Source: Rallus limicola (lineage: Eukaryota; Chordata; Aves; Gruiformes; Rallidae). Taken from it: DNA of 64,000 nt. The DNA is taken from positions 186,001 through 250,000 of the forward strand of contig JAKCOZ010000236.1 in the NCBI GenBank assembly GCA_022605955.1, in the 5' to 3' direction. The notes beneath the pieces are model-generated. The model saw only the letters and a list, made by a program, of their open reading frames with translations, made no database searches and was not told the origin of the DNA. Positions 46,101 to 57,785 of the stretch are shown here, piece by piece. Numbering within the stretch: the first letter of the stretch is position 1; each line of letters begins with the position of its first letter. Made by a program: the position numbers and the translations under genes.

Positions 46101-48290
46101 GTTAGGAGGTTTCAGACAAGCTATGCCTTTCAGGCCTCGCTTCTTTACTTTGGGAGTTATTGCTGGACGTTTAGCATGTTTTGAACTGCAGTCTGCTAGG
46201 GCCGAGAAAAGCACCGTAGGAGGTTCCAGGCATGTTCCCTCTTTCCAGGCAAAGGAAAAGGCTGAGAGTCAAAGTGACAGGGTCTGCTCGTGTGTCCTGT
46301 TAGGAGGTTTCTGACAAGCTATGCCTTTCAGTCCTAGCTTCTTTACTTTGGGAGTTATTGCTGGACGTTTAGCATGTTTTGAACTGCAGTCTGCTAGGGC
46401 CGAGAAAAGCACCGTAGGAGGTTCCAGGCATGTTCCCTCTTTCCAGGCAAAGGAAAAGGCTGAGAGCCAAAGTGACAGGGTCTGCTCGTGTGTCCTGTCA
46501 GGAGGTTTCAGACAAGCTATGCCTTTCAGGCCTAGCTTCTTTACTTTGGGAGTTATTGCTGGACGTTTAGCATGTTTTGAACTGCAGTCTGCTAGGGCCG
46601 AGAAAAGCACCGTAGGAGGTTCCAGGCATGTTCCCTCTTTCCAGGCAAAGGAAAAGGCTGAGAGCCAAAGTGACAGGGTCTGCTCGTGTGTCCTGTTAGG
46701 GGGTTTCAGACAAGCTATGCCTTTCAGGCCTAGCTTCTTTACTTTGGGAGTTATTGCTGGACGTTTAGCATGTTTTGAACTGCAGTCTGCTAGGGCCGAG
46801 AAAAGCACCGTAGGAGGTTCCAGGCATGTTCCCTCTTTCCAGGCAAAGGAAAAGGCTGAGAGCCAAAGTGACAGGGTCTGCTCGTGTGTCCTGTTAGGAG
46901 GTTTCAGACAAGCTATGCCTTTCAGGCCTAGCTTCTTTACTTTGGGAGTTATTGCTGGACGTTTAGCATGTTTTGAACTGCAGTCTGCTAGGGCCGAGAA
47001 AAGCACCGTAGGAGGTTCCAGGCATGTTCCCTCTTTCCAGGCAAAGGAAAAGGCTGAGAGTCAAAGTGACAGGGTCTGCTCGTGTGTCCTGTTAGGAGGT
47101 TTCTGACAAGCTATGCCTTTCAGTCCTAGCTTCTTTACTTTGGGAGTTATTGCTGGACGTTTAGCATGTTTTGAACTGCAGTCTGCTAGGGCCGAGAAAA
47201 GCACCGTAGGAGGTTCCAGGCATGTTCCCTCTTTCCAGGCAAAGGAAAAGGCTGAGAGCCAAAGTGACAGGGTCTGCTCGTGTGTCCTGTTAGGAGGTTT
47301 CAGACAAGCTATGCCTTTCAGGCCTAGCTTCTTTACTTTGGGAGTTATTGCTGGACATTTAGCATGTTTTGAACTGCAGTCTGCTAGGGCCGAGAAAAGC
47401 ACCGTAGGAGGTTCCAGGCATGTTCCCTCTTTCCAGGCAAAGGAAAAGGCTGAGAGCCAAAGTGACAGGGTCTGCTCGTGTGTCCTGTTAGGAGGTTTCA
47501 GACAAGCTATGCCTTTCAGGCCTCGCTTCTTTACTTTGGGAGTTATTGCTGGACGTTTAGCATGTTTTGAACTGCAGTCTGCTAGGGCCGAGAAAAGCAC
47601 CGTAGGAGGTTCCAGGCATGTTCCCTCTTTCCAGGCAAAGGAAAAGGCTGAGAGCCAAAGTGACAGGGTCTGCTCGTGTGTCCTGTTAGGAGGTTTCAGA
47701 CAAGCTATGCCTTTCAGTCCTAGCTTCTTTACTTTGGGAGTTATTGCTGGACGTTTAGCATGTTTTGAACTGCAGTCTGCTAGGGCCGAGAAAAGCACCG
47801 TAGGAGGTTCCAGGCATGTTCCCTCTTTCCAGGCAAAGGAAAAGGCTGAGAGCCAAAGTGACAGGGTCTGCTCGTGTGTCCTGTTAGGAGGTTTCAGACA
47901 AGCTATGCCTTTCAGGCCTAGCTTCTTTACTTTGGGAGTTATTGCTGGACGTTTAGCATGTTTTGAACTGCAGTCTGCTAGGGCCGAGAAAAGCACCGTA
48001 GGAGGTTCCAGGCATGTTCCCTCTTTCCAGGCAAAGGAAAAGGCTGAGAGCCAAAGTGACAGGGTCTGCTCGTGTGTCCTGTTAGGGGGTTTCAGACAAG
48101 CTATGCCTTTCAGGCCTAGCTTCTTTACTTTGGGAGTTATTGCTGGACGTTTAGCATGTTTTGAACTGCAGTCTGCTAGGGCCGAGAAAAGCACCGTAGG
48201 AGGTTCCAGGCATGTTCCCTCTTTCCAGGCAAAGGAAAAGGCTGAGAGCCAAAGTGACAGGGTCTGCTCGTGTGTCCTGTTAGGAGGTTT
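46101..48290 (+). repeat. 11-monomer HOR (third pair, 4+7 structure), copy 1
   Basis: The marker cluster GAGAGTCAAAG, TTTCTGACAAG and CAGTCC occurs with monomer starts near 46318, 47110, 48497 and 49289. The spacings are 792, 1,387 and 792 bp. The overall period is 2,179 bp, 11 monomers plus the single inserted C near 48381. Each 11-mer therefore contains the same cluster twice, four monomers apart. The TTTCTGACAAG change creates a TGA in the otherwise open forward frame each time. Confidence 0.85.
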
Positions 48291-49660
48291 CAGACAAGCT
48301 ATGCCTTTCAGGCCTCGCTTCTTTACTTTGGGAGTTATTGCTGGACGTTTAGCATGTTTTGAACTGCAGTCTGCTAGGGCCCGAGAAAAGCACCGTAGGA
48401 GGTTCCAGGCATGTTCCCTCTTTCCAGGCAAAGGAAAAGGCTGAGAGTCAAAGTGACAGGGTCTGCTCGTGTGTCCTGTTAGGAGGTTTCTGACAAGCTA
48501 TGCCTTTCAGTCCTAGCTTCTTTACTTTGGGAGTTATTGCTGGACGTTTAGCATGTTTTGAACTGCAGTCTGCTAGGGCCGAGAAAAGCACCGTAGGAGG
48601 TTCCAGGCATGTTCCCTCTTTCCAGGCAAAGGAAAAGGCTGAGAGCCAAAGTGACAGGGTCTGCTCGTGTGTCCTGTTAGGAGGTTTCAGACAAGCTATG
48701 CCTTTCAGGCCTAGCTTCTTTACTTTGGGAGTTATTGCTGGACGTTTAGCATGTTTTGAACTGCAGTCTGCTAGGGCCGAGAAAAGCACCGTAGGAGGTT
48801 CCAGGCATGTTCCCTCTTTCCAGGCAAAGGAAAAGGCTGAGAGCCAAAGTGACAGGGTCTGCTCGTGTGTCCTGTTAGGGGGTTTCAGACAAGCTATGCC
48901 TTTCAGGCCTAGCTTCTTTACTTTGGGAGTTATTGCTGGACGTTTAGCATGTTTTGAACTGCAGTCTGCTAGGGCCGAGAAAAGCACCGTAGGAGGTTCC
49001 AGGCATGTTCCCTCTTTCCAGGCAAAGGAAAAGGCTGAGAGCCAAAGTGACAGGGTCTGCTCGTGTGTCCTGTTAGGAGGTTTCAGACAAGCTATGCCTT
49101 TCAGGCCTAGCTTCTTTACTTTGGGAGTTATTGCTGGACGTTTAGCATGTTTTGAACTGCAGTCTGCTAGGGCCGAGAAAAGCACCGTAGGAGGTTCCAG
49201 GCATGTTCCCTCTTTCCAGGCAAAGGAAAAGGCTGAGAGTCAAAGTGACAGGGTCTGCTCGTGTGTCCTGTTAGGAGGTTTCTGACAAGCTATGCCTTTC
49301 AGTCCTAGCTTCTTTACTTTGGGAGTTATTGCTGGACGTTTAGCATGTTTTGAACTGCAGTCTGCTAGGGCCGAGAAAAGCACCGTAGGAGTTTCCAGGC
49401 ATGTTCCCTCTTTCCAGGCAAAGGAAAAGGCTGAGAGCCAAAGTGACAGGGTCTGCTCGTGTGTCCTGTTAGGAGGTTTCAGACAAGCTATGCCTTTCAG
49501 GCCTAGCTTCTTTACTTTGGGAGTTATTGCTGGACGTTTAGCATGTTTTGAACTGCAGTCTGCTAGGGCCGAGAAAAGCACCGTAGGAGGTTCCAGGCAT
49601 GTTCCCTCTTTCCAGGCAAAGGAAAAGGCTGAGAGCCAAAGTGACAGGGTCTGCTCGTGT
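48291..49660 (+). repeat. 11-monomer HOR (third pair), partial second copy
   Basis: This copy repeats CAGGCCTCGC, GAGAGTCAAAG, TTTCTGACAAG and CAGTCC near 48315-48510 and again 792 bp later. After 49.3 kb the next cluster comes six monomers on rather than seven, and without TTTCTGACAAG, so the second copy is not complete. A +1 C in GGGCCCGAG near 48381 marks the junction. Confidence 0.75.
48376..48386 (+). other. 199-bp monomer, +1 C insertion
   Basis: GGGCCCGAG replaces GGGCCGAG. It is the only indel between 32,244 and 56,046 and lies within the junction monomer of the third 11-mer HOR. Confidence 0.9.
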
Positions 49661-51230
49661 GTCCTGTTAGGGGGTTTCAGACAAGCTATGCCTTTCAGGC
49701 CTAGCTTCTTTACTTTGGGAGTTATTGCTGGACGTTTAGCATGTTTTGAACTGCAGTCTGCTAGGGCCGAGAAAAGCACCGTAGGAGGTTCCAGGCATGT
49801 TCCCTCTTTCCAGGCAAAGGAAAAGGCTGAGAGCCAAAGTGACAGGGTCTGCTCGTGTGTCCTGTTAGGAGGTTTCAGACAAGCTATGCCTTTCAGGCCT
49901 AGCTTCTTTACTTTGGGAGTTATTGCTGGACGTTTAGCATGTTTTGAACTGCAGTCTGCTAGGGCCGAGAAAAGCACCGTAGGAGGTTCCAGGCATGTTC
50001 CCTCTTTCCAGGCAAAGGAAAAGGCTGAGAGCCAAAGTGACAGGGTCTGCTCGTGTGTCCTGTTAGGAGGTTTCAGACGAGCTATGCCTTTCAGGCCTAG
50101 CTTCTTTACTTTGGGAGTTATTGCTGGACGTTTAGCATGTTTTGAACTGCAGTCTGCTAGGGCCGAGAAAAGCACCGTAGGAGGTTCCAGGCATGTTCCC
50201 TCTTTCCAGGCAAAGGAAAAGGCTGAGAGCCAAAGTGACAGGGTCTGCTCGTGTGTCCTGTTAGGAGGTTTCAGACAAGCTATGCCTTTCAGGCCTAGCT
50301 TCTTTACTTTGGGAGTTATTGCTGGACGTTTAGCATGTTTTGAACTGCAGTCTGCTAGGGCCGAGAAAAGCACCGTAGGAGGTTCCAGGCATGTTCCCTC
50401 TTTCTAGGCAAAGGAAAACGCTGAGAGTCAAAGTGACAGGGTCTGCTCGTGTGTCCTGTTAGGAGGTTTCAGACAAGCTATGCCTTTCAGGCCTAGCTTC
50501 TTTACTTTGGGAGTTATTGCTGGACGTTTAGCATGTTTTGAACTGCAGTCTGCTAGGGCCGAGAAAAGCACCGTAGGAGGTTCCAGGCATGTTCCCTCTT
50601 TCCAGGCAAAGGAAAAGGCTGAGAGCCAAAGTGACAGGGTCTGCTCGTGTGTCCTGTTAGGAGGTTTCAGACAAGCTATGCCTTTCAGGCCTAGCTTCTT
50701 TACTTTGGGAGTTATTGCTGGACGTTTAGCATGTTTTGAACTGCAGTCTGCTAGGGCCGAGAAAAGCACCGTAGGAGGTTCCAGGCATGTTCCCTCTTTC
50801 CAGGCAAAGGAAAAGGCTGAGAGCCAAAGTGACAGGGTCTGCTCGTGTGTCCTGTTAGGAGGTTTCAGACGAGCTATGCCTTTCAGGCCTAGCTTCTTTA
50901 CTTTGGGAGTTATTGCTGGACGTTTAGCATGTTTTGAACTGCAGTCTGCTAGGGCCGAGAAAAGCACCGTAGGAGGTTCCAGGCATGTTCCCTCTTTCCA
51001 GGCAAAGGAAAAGGCTGAGAGCCAAAGTGACAGGGTCTGCTCGTGTGTCCTGTTAGGAGGTTTCAGACAAGCTATGCCTTTCAGGCCTAGCTTCTTTACT
51101 TTGGGAGTTATTGCTGGACGTTTAGCATGTTTTGAACTGCAGTCTGCTAGGGCCGAGAAAAGCACCGTAGGAGGTTCCAGGCATGTTCCCTCTTTCCAGG
51201 CAAAGGAAAAGGCTGAGAGTCAAAGTGACA
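49661..51230 (+). repeat. 4-monomer tandem duplication (792 bp)
   Basis: AGACGAGC recurs near 50076/50868 and GAGAGTCAAAG near 50424/51216, each exactly 792 bp apart. The first copy ends with private TTTCTAGGC near 50402 and GAAAACGC near 50415, and the second with CTCATG near 51239. Confidence 0.75.
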
Positions 51231-54200
51231 GGGTCTGCTCATGTGTCCTGTTAGGAGGTTTCAGACAAGCTATGCCTTTCAGGCCTAGCTTCTTTACTTT
51301 GGGAGTTATTGCTGGACGTTTAGCATGTTTTGAACTGCAGTCTGCTAGGGCCGAGAAAAGCACAGTAGGAGGTTCCAGGCATGTTCCCTCTTTCCAGGCA
51401 AAGGAAAAGGCTGAGAGCCAAAGTGACAGGGTCTGCTCGTGTGTCCTGTTAGGAGGTTTCAGACAAGCTATGCCTTTCAGGCCTAGCTTCTTTACTTTGG
51501 GAGTTATTGCTGGACGTTTAGCATGTTTTGAACTGCAGTCTGCTAGGGCCGAGAAAAGCACCGTAGGAGGTTCCAGGCATGTTCCCTCTTTCCAGGCAAA
51601 GGAAAAGGCTGGGAGCCAAAGTGACAGGGTCTGCTCGTGTGTCCTGTTAGGAGGTTTCAGACAAGCTATGCCTTTCAGGCCTAGCTTCTTTACTTTGGGA
51701 GTTATTGCTGGACGTTTAGCATGTTTTGAACTGCAGTCTGCTAGGGCCGAGAAAAGCACCGTAGGAGGTTCCAGGCATGTTCCCTCTTTCCAGGCAAAGG
51801 AAAAGGCTGAGAGCCAAAGTGACAGGGTCTGCTCGTGTGTCCTGTCAGGAGGTTTCAGACAAGCTATGCCTTTCAGGCCTAGCTTCTTTACTTTGGGAGT
51901 TATTGCTGGACATTTAGCATGTTTTGAACTGCAGTCTGCTAGGGCCGAGAAAAGCACCGTAGGAGGTTCCAGGCATGTTCCCTCTTTCCAGGCAAAGGAA
52001 AAGGCTGAGAGCCAAAGTGACAGGGTCTGCTCGTGTGTCCTGTTAGGAGGTTTCAGACAAGCTATGCCTTTCAGGCCTAGCTTCTTTACTTTGGGAGTTA
52101 TTGCTGGACGTTTAGCATGTTTTGAACTGCAGTCTGCTAGGGCCGAGAAAAGCACCGTAGGAGGTTCCAGGCATGTTCCCTCTTTCCAGGCAAAGGAAAA
52201 GGCTGAGAGCCAAAGTGACAGGGTCTGCTCGTGTGTCCTGTTAGGAGGTTTCAGACAAGCTATGCCTTTCAGGCCTAGCTTCTTTACTTTGGGAGTTATT
52301 GCTGGACGTTTAGCATGTTTTGAACTGCAGTCTGCTAGGGCCGAGAAAAGCACCGTAGGAGGTTCCAGGCATGTTCCCTCTTTCCAGGCAAAGGAAAAGG
52401 CTGAGAGCCAAAGTGACAGGGTCTGCTCGTGTGTCCTGTTAGGAGGTTTCAGACAAGCTATGCCTTTCAGGCCTAGCTTCTTTACTTTGGGAGTTATTGC
52501 TGGACGTTTAGCATGTTTTGAACTGCAGTCTGCTAGGGCCGAGAAAAGCACCGTAGGAAGTTCCAGGCATGTTCCCTCTTTCCAGGCAAAGGAAAAGGCT
52601 GAGAGCCAAAGTGACAGGGTCTGCTCGTGTGTCCTGTTAGGAGGTTTCAGACAAGCTATGCCTTTCAGGCCTAGCTTCTTTACTTTGGGAGTTATTGCTG
52701 GACGTTTAGCATGTTTTGAACTGCAGTCTGCTAGGGCCGAGAAAAGCACCGTAGGAGGTTCCAGGCATGTTCCCTCTTTCCAGGCAAAGGAAAAGGCTGA
52801 GAGCCAAAGTGACAGGGTCTGCTCGTGTGTCCTGTTAGGAGGTTTCAGACAAGCTATGCCTTTCAGGCCTAGCTTCTTTACTTTGGGAGTTATTGCTGGA
52901 CGTTTAGCATGTTTTGAACTGCAGTCTGCTAGGGCCGAGAAAAGCACCGTAGGAGGTTCCAGGCATGTTCCCTCTTTCCAGGCAAAGGAAAAGGCTGAGA
53001 GCCAAAGTGACAGGGTCTGCTCGTGTGTCCTGTCAGGAGGTTTCAGACAAGCTATGCCTTTCAGGCCTAGCTTCTTTACTTTGGGAGTTATTGCTGGACG
53101 TTTAGCATGTTTTGAACTGCAGTCTGCTAGGGCCGAGAAAAGCACCGTAGGAGGTTCCAGGCATGTTCCCTCTTTCCAGGCAAAGGAAAAGGCTGAGAGC
53201 CAAAGTGACAGGGTCTGCTCGTGTGTCCTGTTAGGAGGTTTCAGACAAGCTATGCCTTTCATGCCTAGCTTCTTTACTTTGAGAGTTATTGCTGGACGTT
53301 TAGCATGTTTTGAACTGCAGTCTGCTAGGGCCGAGAAAAGCACCGTAGGAGGTTCCAGGCATGTTCCCTCTTTCCAGGCAAAGGAAAAGGCTGAGAGCCA
53401 AAGTGACAGGGTCTGCTCGTGTGTCCTGTTAGGAGGTTTCAGACAAGCTATGCCTTTCAGGCCTAGCTTCTTTACTTTGGGAGTTATTGCTGGACGTTTA
53501 GCATGTTTTGAACTGCAGTCTGCTAGGGCCGAGAAAAGCACCGTAGGAGGTTCCAGGCATGTTCCCTCTTTCCAGGCAAAGGAAAAGGCTGAGAGCCAAA
53601 GTGACAGGGTCTGCTCGTGTGTCCTGTTAGGAGGTTTCAGACGAGCTATGCCTTTCAGGCCTAGCTTCTTTACTTTGGGAGTTATTGCTGGACGTTTAGC
53701 ATGTTTTGAACTGCAGTCTGCTAGGGCCGAGAAAAGCACCGTAGGAGGTTCCAGGCATGTTCCCTCTTTCCAGGCAAAGGAAAAGGCTGAGAGCCAAAGT
53801 GACAGGGTCTGCTCGTGTGTCCTGTCAGGAGGTTTCAGACGAGCTATGCCTTTCAGGCCTAGCTTCTTTACTTTTGGAGTTATTGCTGGACGTTTAGCAT
53901 GTTTTGAACTGCAGTCTGCTAGGGCCGAGAAAAGCACCGTAGGAGGTTCCAGGCATGTTCCCTCTTTCCAGGCAAAGGAAAAGGCTGAGAGCCAAAGTGA
54001 CAGGGTCTGCTCGTGTGTCCTGTTAGGAGATTTCAGACGAGCTATGCCTTTCAGGCCTAGCTTCTTTACTTTGGGAGTTATTGCTGGACGTTTAGCATGT
54101 TTTGAACTGCAGTCTGCTAGGGCCGAGAAAAGCACCGTAGGAGGTTCCAGGCATGTTCCCTCTTTCCAGGCAAAGGAAAAGGCTGAGAGCCAAAGTGACA

Positions 54201-54620
54201 GGGTCTGCTCGTGTGTCCTGTTAGGAGGTTTCAGACAAGCTATGCCTTTCAGGCCTAGCTTCTTTACTTTGGGAGTTATTGCTGGACGTTTAGCATGTTT
54301 TGAACTGCAGTCTGCTAGGAACGAGAAAAGCACCGTAGGAGGTTCCAGGCATGTTCCCTCTTTCCAGGCAAAGGAAAAGGCTGAGAGCCAAAGTGACAGG
54401 GTCTGCTTGTGTGTCCTGTCAGGAGGTTTCAGACAAGCTATGCCTTTCAGGCCTAGCTTCTTTACTTTGGGAGTTATTGCTGGACGTTTAGCATGTTTTG
54501 AACTGCAGTCTGCTAGGGCCGAGAAAAGCACCGTAGGAGGTTCCAGGCATGTTCCCTCTTTCCAGGCAAAGGAAAAGGCTGAGAGCCAAAGTGACAGGGT
54601 CTGCTCGTGTGTCCGGTCAG
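51231..54620 (+). repeat. Satellite stretch without a clean tandem HOR
   Basis: This stretch is about 17 monomers with mostly private markers: CACAGTAGG near 51362, GCTGGGAGCC near 51609, GGACATTT near 51909, GTAGGAAGTT near 52555, TTTGAGAG near 53279, TTTTGGAG near 53873, AGGAACGAG near 54318, CTTGTG near 54407 and CCGGTCAGG at 54613. The last two recur together, one monomer apart, near 59157-59363. Confidence 0.6.
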
Positions 54621-57600
54621 GAGGTTTCAGACAAGCTATGCCTTTCAGGCCTAGCTTCTTTACTTTGGGAGTTATTGCTGGACGTTTAGCATGTTTTGAA
54701 CTGCAGTCTGCTAGGGCCGAGAAAAGCACCATAGGAGGTTCCAGGCATGTTCCCTCTTTCCAGGCAAAGGAAAAGGCTGAGAGCTAAAGTGACAGGGTCT
54801 GCTCGTGTGTCCTGTTAGGAGGTTTCAGACAAGCTATGCCTTTCAGGCCTAGCTTCTTTACTTTGGGAGTTATTGCTGGACGTTTAGCATGTTTTGAACT
54901 GCAGTCTGCTAGGGCCGAGAAAAGCACCGTAGGAAGTTCCAGGCATGTTCCCTCTTTCCAGGCAAAGGAAAAGGCTGAGAGCCAAAGTGACAGGGTCTGC
55001 TCGTGTGTCCTGTTAGGAGATTTCAGACGAGCTATGCCTTTCAGGCCTCGCTTCTTTACTTTGGGAGTTATTGCTGGACGTTTAGCATGTTTTGAACTGC
55101 AGTCTGCTAGGGCCGAGAAAAGCACCGTAGGAGGTTCCAGGCATGTTCCCTCTTTCCAGGCAAAGGAAAAGGCTGAGAGCCAAAGTGACAGGGTCTGCTC
55201 GTGTGTCCTGTCAAGAGGTTTCAGACAAGCTATGCCTTTCAGGCCTAGCTTCTTTACTTTGGGAGTTATTGCTGGACGTTTAGCATGTTTTGAACTGCAG
55301 TCTGCTAGGGCCGAGAAAAGCACCGTAGGAGGTTCCAGGCATGTTCCCTCTTTCCAGGCAAAGGAAAAGGCTGAGAGCCAAAGTGACAGGGTCTGCTCGT
55401 GTGTCCTGTTAGGAGGTTTCAGACAAGCTATGCCTTTCAGGCCTAGCTTCTTTACTTTGGGAGTTATTGCTGGACGTTTAGCATGTTTTGAACTGCAGTC
55501 TGCTAGGGCCGAGAAAAGCACCGTAGGAGGTTCCAGGCATGTTCCCTCTTTCCAGGCAAAGGAAAAGGCTGAGTGCCAAAGTGACAGGGTCTGCTCGTGT
55601 GTCCTGTTAGGAGATTTCAGACGAGCTATGCCTTTCAGGCCTAGCTTCTTTACTTTGGGAGTTATTGCTGGACGTTTAGCATGTTTTGAACTGCAGTCTG
55701 CTAGGGCCGAGAAAAGCACCGTAGGAGGTTCCAGGCATGTTCCCTCTTTCCAGGCAAAGGAAAAGGCTGAGAGCCAAAGTGACAGGGTCTGCTCGTGTGT
55801 CCTGTTAGGAGGTTTCAGACAAGCTATGCCTTTCAGGCCTAGCTTCTTTACTTTGGGAGTTATTGCTGGACGTTTAGCATGTTTTGAACTGCAGTCTGCT
55901 AGGGCCGAGAAAAGCACCGTAGGAGGTTCCAGGCATGTTCCCTCTTTCCAGGCAAAGGAAAAGGCTGAGAGCCAAAGTGACAGGGTCTGCTTGTGTGTCC
56001 TGTCAGGAGGTTTCAGACAAGCTATGCCTTTCAGGCCTAGCTTCTTTATTTGGGAGTTATTGCTGGACGTTTAGCATGTTTTGAACTGCAGTCTGCTAGG
56101 GCCGAGAAAAGCACCGTAGGAGGTTCCAGGCATGTTCCCTCTTTCCAGGCAAAGGAAAAGGCTGAGAGCCAAAGTGACAGGGTCTGCTCGTGTGTCCTGT
56201 TAGGAGGTTTCAGACAAGCTATGCCTTTCAGGCCTAGCTTCTTTACTTTGGGAGTTATTGCTGGACGTTTAGCATGTTTTGAACTGCAGTCTGCTAGGGC
56301 CGAGAAAAGCACCGTAGGAGGTTCCAGGCATGTTCCCTCTTTCCAGGCAAAGGAAAAGGCTGAGAGCCAAAGTGACAGGGTCTGCTCGTGTGTCCTGTTA
56401 GGAGATTTCAGACGAGCTATGCCTTTCAGGCCTAGCTTCTTTACTTTGGGAGTTATTGCTGGACGTTTAGCATGTTTTGAACTGCAGTCTGCTAGGGCCG
56501 AGAAAAGCACCGTAGGAGGTTCCAGGCATGTTCCCTCTTTCCAGGCAAAGGAAAAGGCTGAGAGTCAAAGTGACAGGGTCTGCTCGCGTGTCCTGTTAGG
56601 AGGTTTCAGACAAGCTATGCCTTTCAGGCCTAGCTTCTTTACTTTGGGAGTTATTGCTGGACGTTTAGCATGGTTTGAACTGCAGTCTGCTAGGGCCGAG
56701 AAAAGCACCGTAGGAGGTTCCAGGCATGTTCCCTCTTTCCAGGCAAAGGAAAAGGCTGAGAGCCAAAGTGACAGGGTCTGCTCGTGTGTCCTGTCAAGAG
56801 GTTTCAGACAAGCTATGCCTTTCAGGCCTAGCTTCTTTACTTTGGGAGTTATTGCTGGACGTTTAGCATGTTTTGAACTGCAGTCTGCTAGGGCCGAGAA
56901 AAGCACCGTAGGAGGTTCCAGGCATGTTCCCTCTTTCCAGGCAAAGGAAAAGGCTGAGAGCCAAAGTGACAGGGTCTGCTCGTGTGTCCTGTTAGGAGGT
57001 TTCAGACAAGCTATGCCTTTCAGGCCTAGCTTCTTTACTTTGGGAGTTATTGCTGGACGTTTAGCATGTTTTGAACTGCAGTCTGCTAGGGCCGAGAAAA
57101 GCACCGTAGGAGGTTCCAGGCATGTTCCCTCTTTCCAGGCAAAGGAAAAGGCTGAGAGCCAAAGTGACAGGGTCTGCTCGTGTGTCCTGTTAGGAGGTTT
57201 CAGACAAGCTATGCCTTTCAGGCCTAGCTTCTTTACTTTGGGAGTTATTGCTGGACGTTTAGCATGTTTTGAACTGCAGTCTGCTAGGGCCGAGAAAAGC
57301 ACCGTAGGAGGTTCCAGGCATGTTCCCTCTTTCCAGGCAAAGGAAAAGGCTGAGAGCCAAAGTGACAGGGTCTGCTCGTGTGTCCTGTTAGGGGGTTTCA
57401 GACAAGCTATGCCTTTCAGGCCTAGCTTCCTTACTTTGGGAGTTATTGCTGGACGTTTAGCATGTTTTGAACTGCAGTCTGCTAGGGCCGAGAAAAGCAC
57501 CGTAGGAGGTTCCAGGCATGTTCCCTCTTTCCAGGCAAAGGAAAAGGCTGAGAGCCAAAGTGACAGGGTCTGCTCGTGTGTCCTGTTAGGAGGTTTCAGA

Positions 57601-57785
57601 CAAGCTATGCCTTTCAGGCCTAGCTTCTTTACTTTGGGAGTTATTGCTGGACGTTTAGCATGTTTTGAACTGCAGTCTGCTAGGGCCGAAAAAAGCACCG
57701 TAGGAGGTTCCAGGCATGTTCCCTCTTTCCAGGCAAAGGAAAAGGCTGAGAGCCAAAGTGACAGGGTCTGCTCGTGTGTCCTGTT
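54621..57785 (+). repeat. 16-monomer HOR, copy 1 (about 3,167 bp)
   Basis: Markers recur at a constant 3,167 bp: ACCATAGG near 54729/57896, GAGCTAAAG near 54782/57949, GTAGGAAGTT near 54931/58098, CAGGCCTCGC, TGTCAAGAGG, GAGTGCCAAAG near 55571/58738, CTTGTG near 55990/59157, the 1-bp-deleted TTTATTTGGG near 56047/59214, CTCGCG near 56584/59751, ATGGTTTG near 56670/59837, CTTCCTTAC near 57428/60595 and GCCGAAAAAAG at 57685/60852. The unit is 16 monomers minus the one deletion it contains. The two copies are directly adjacent. The only internal difference I found is CCTGTTAGG near 56196 against CCGGTCAGG at 59363. Confidence 0.92.
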
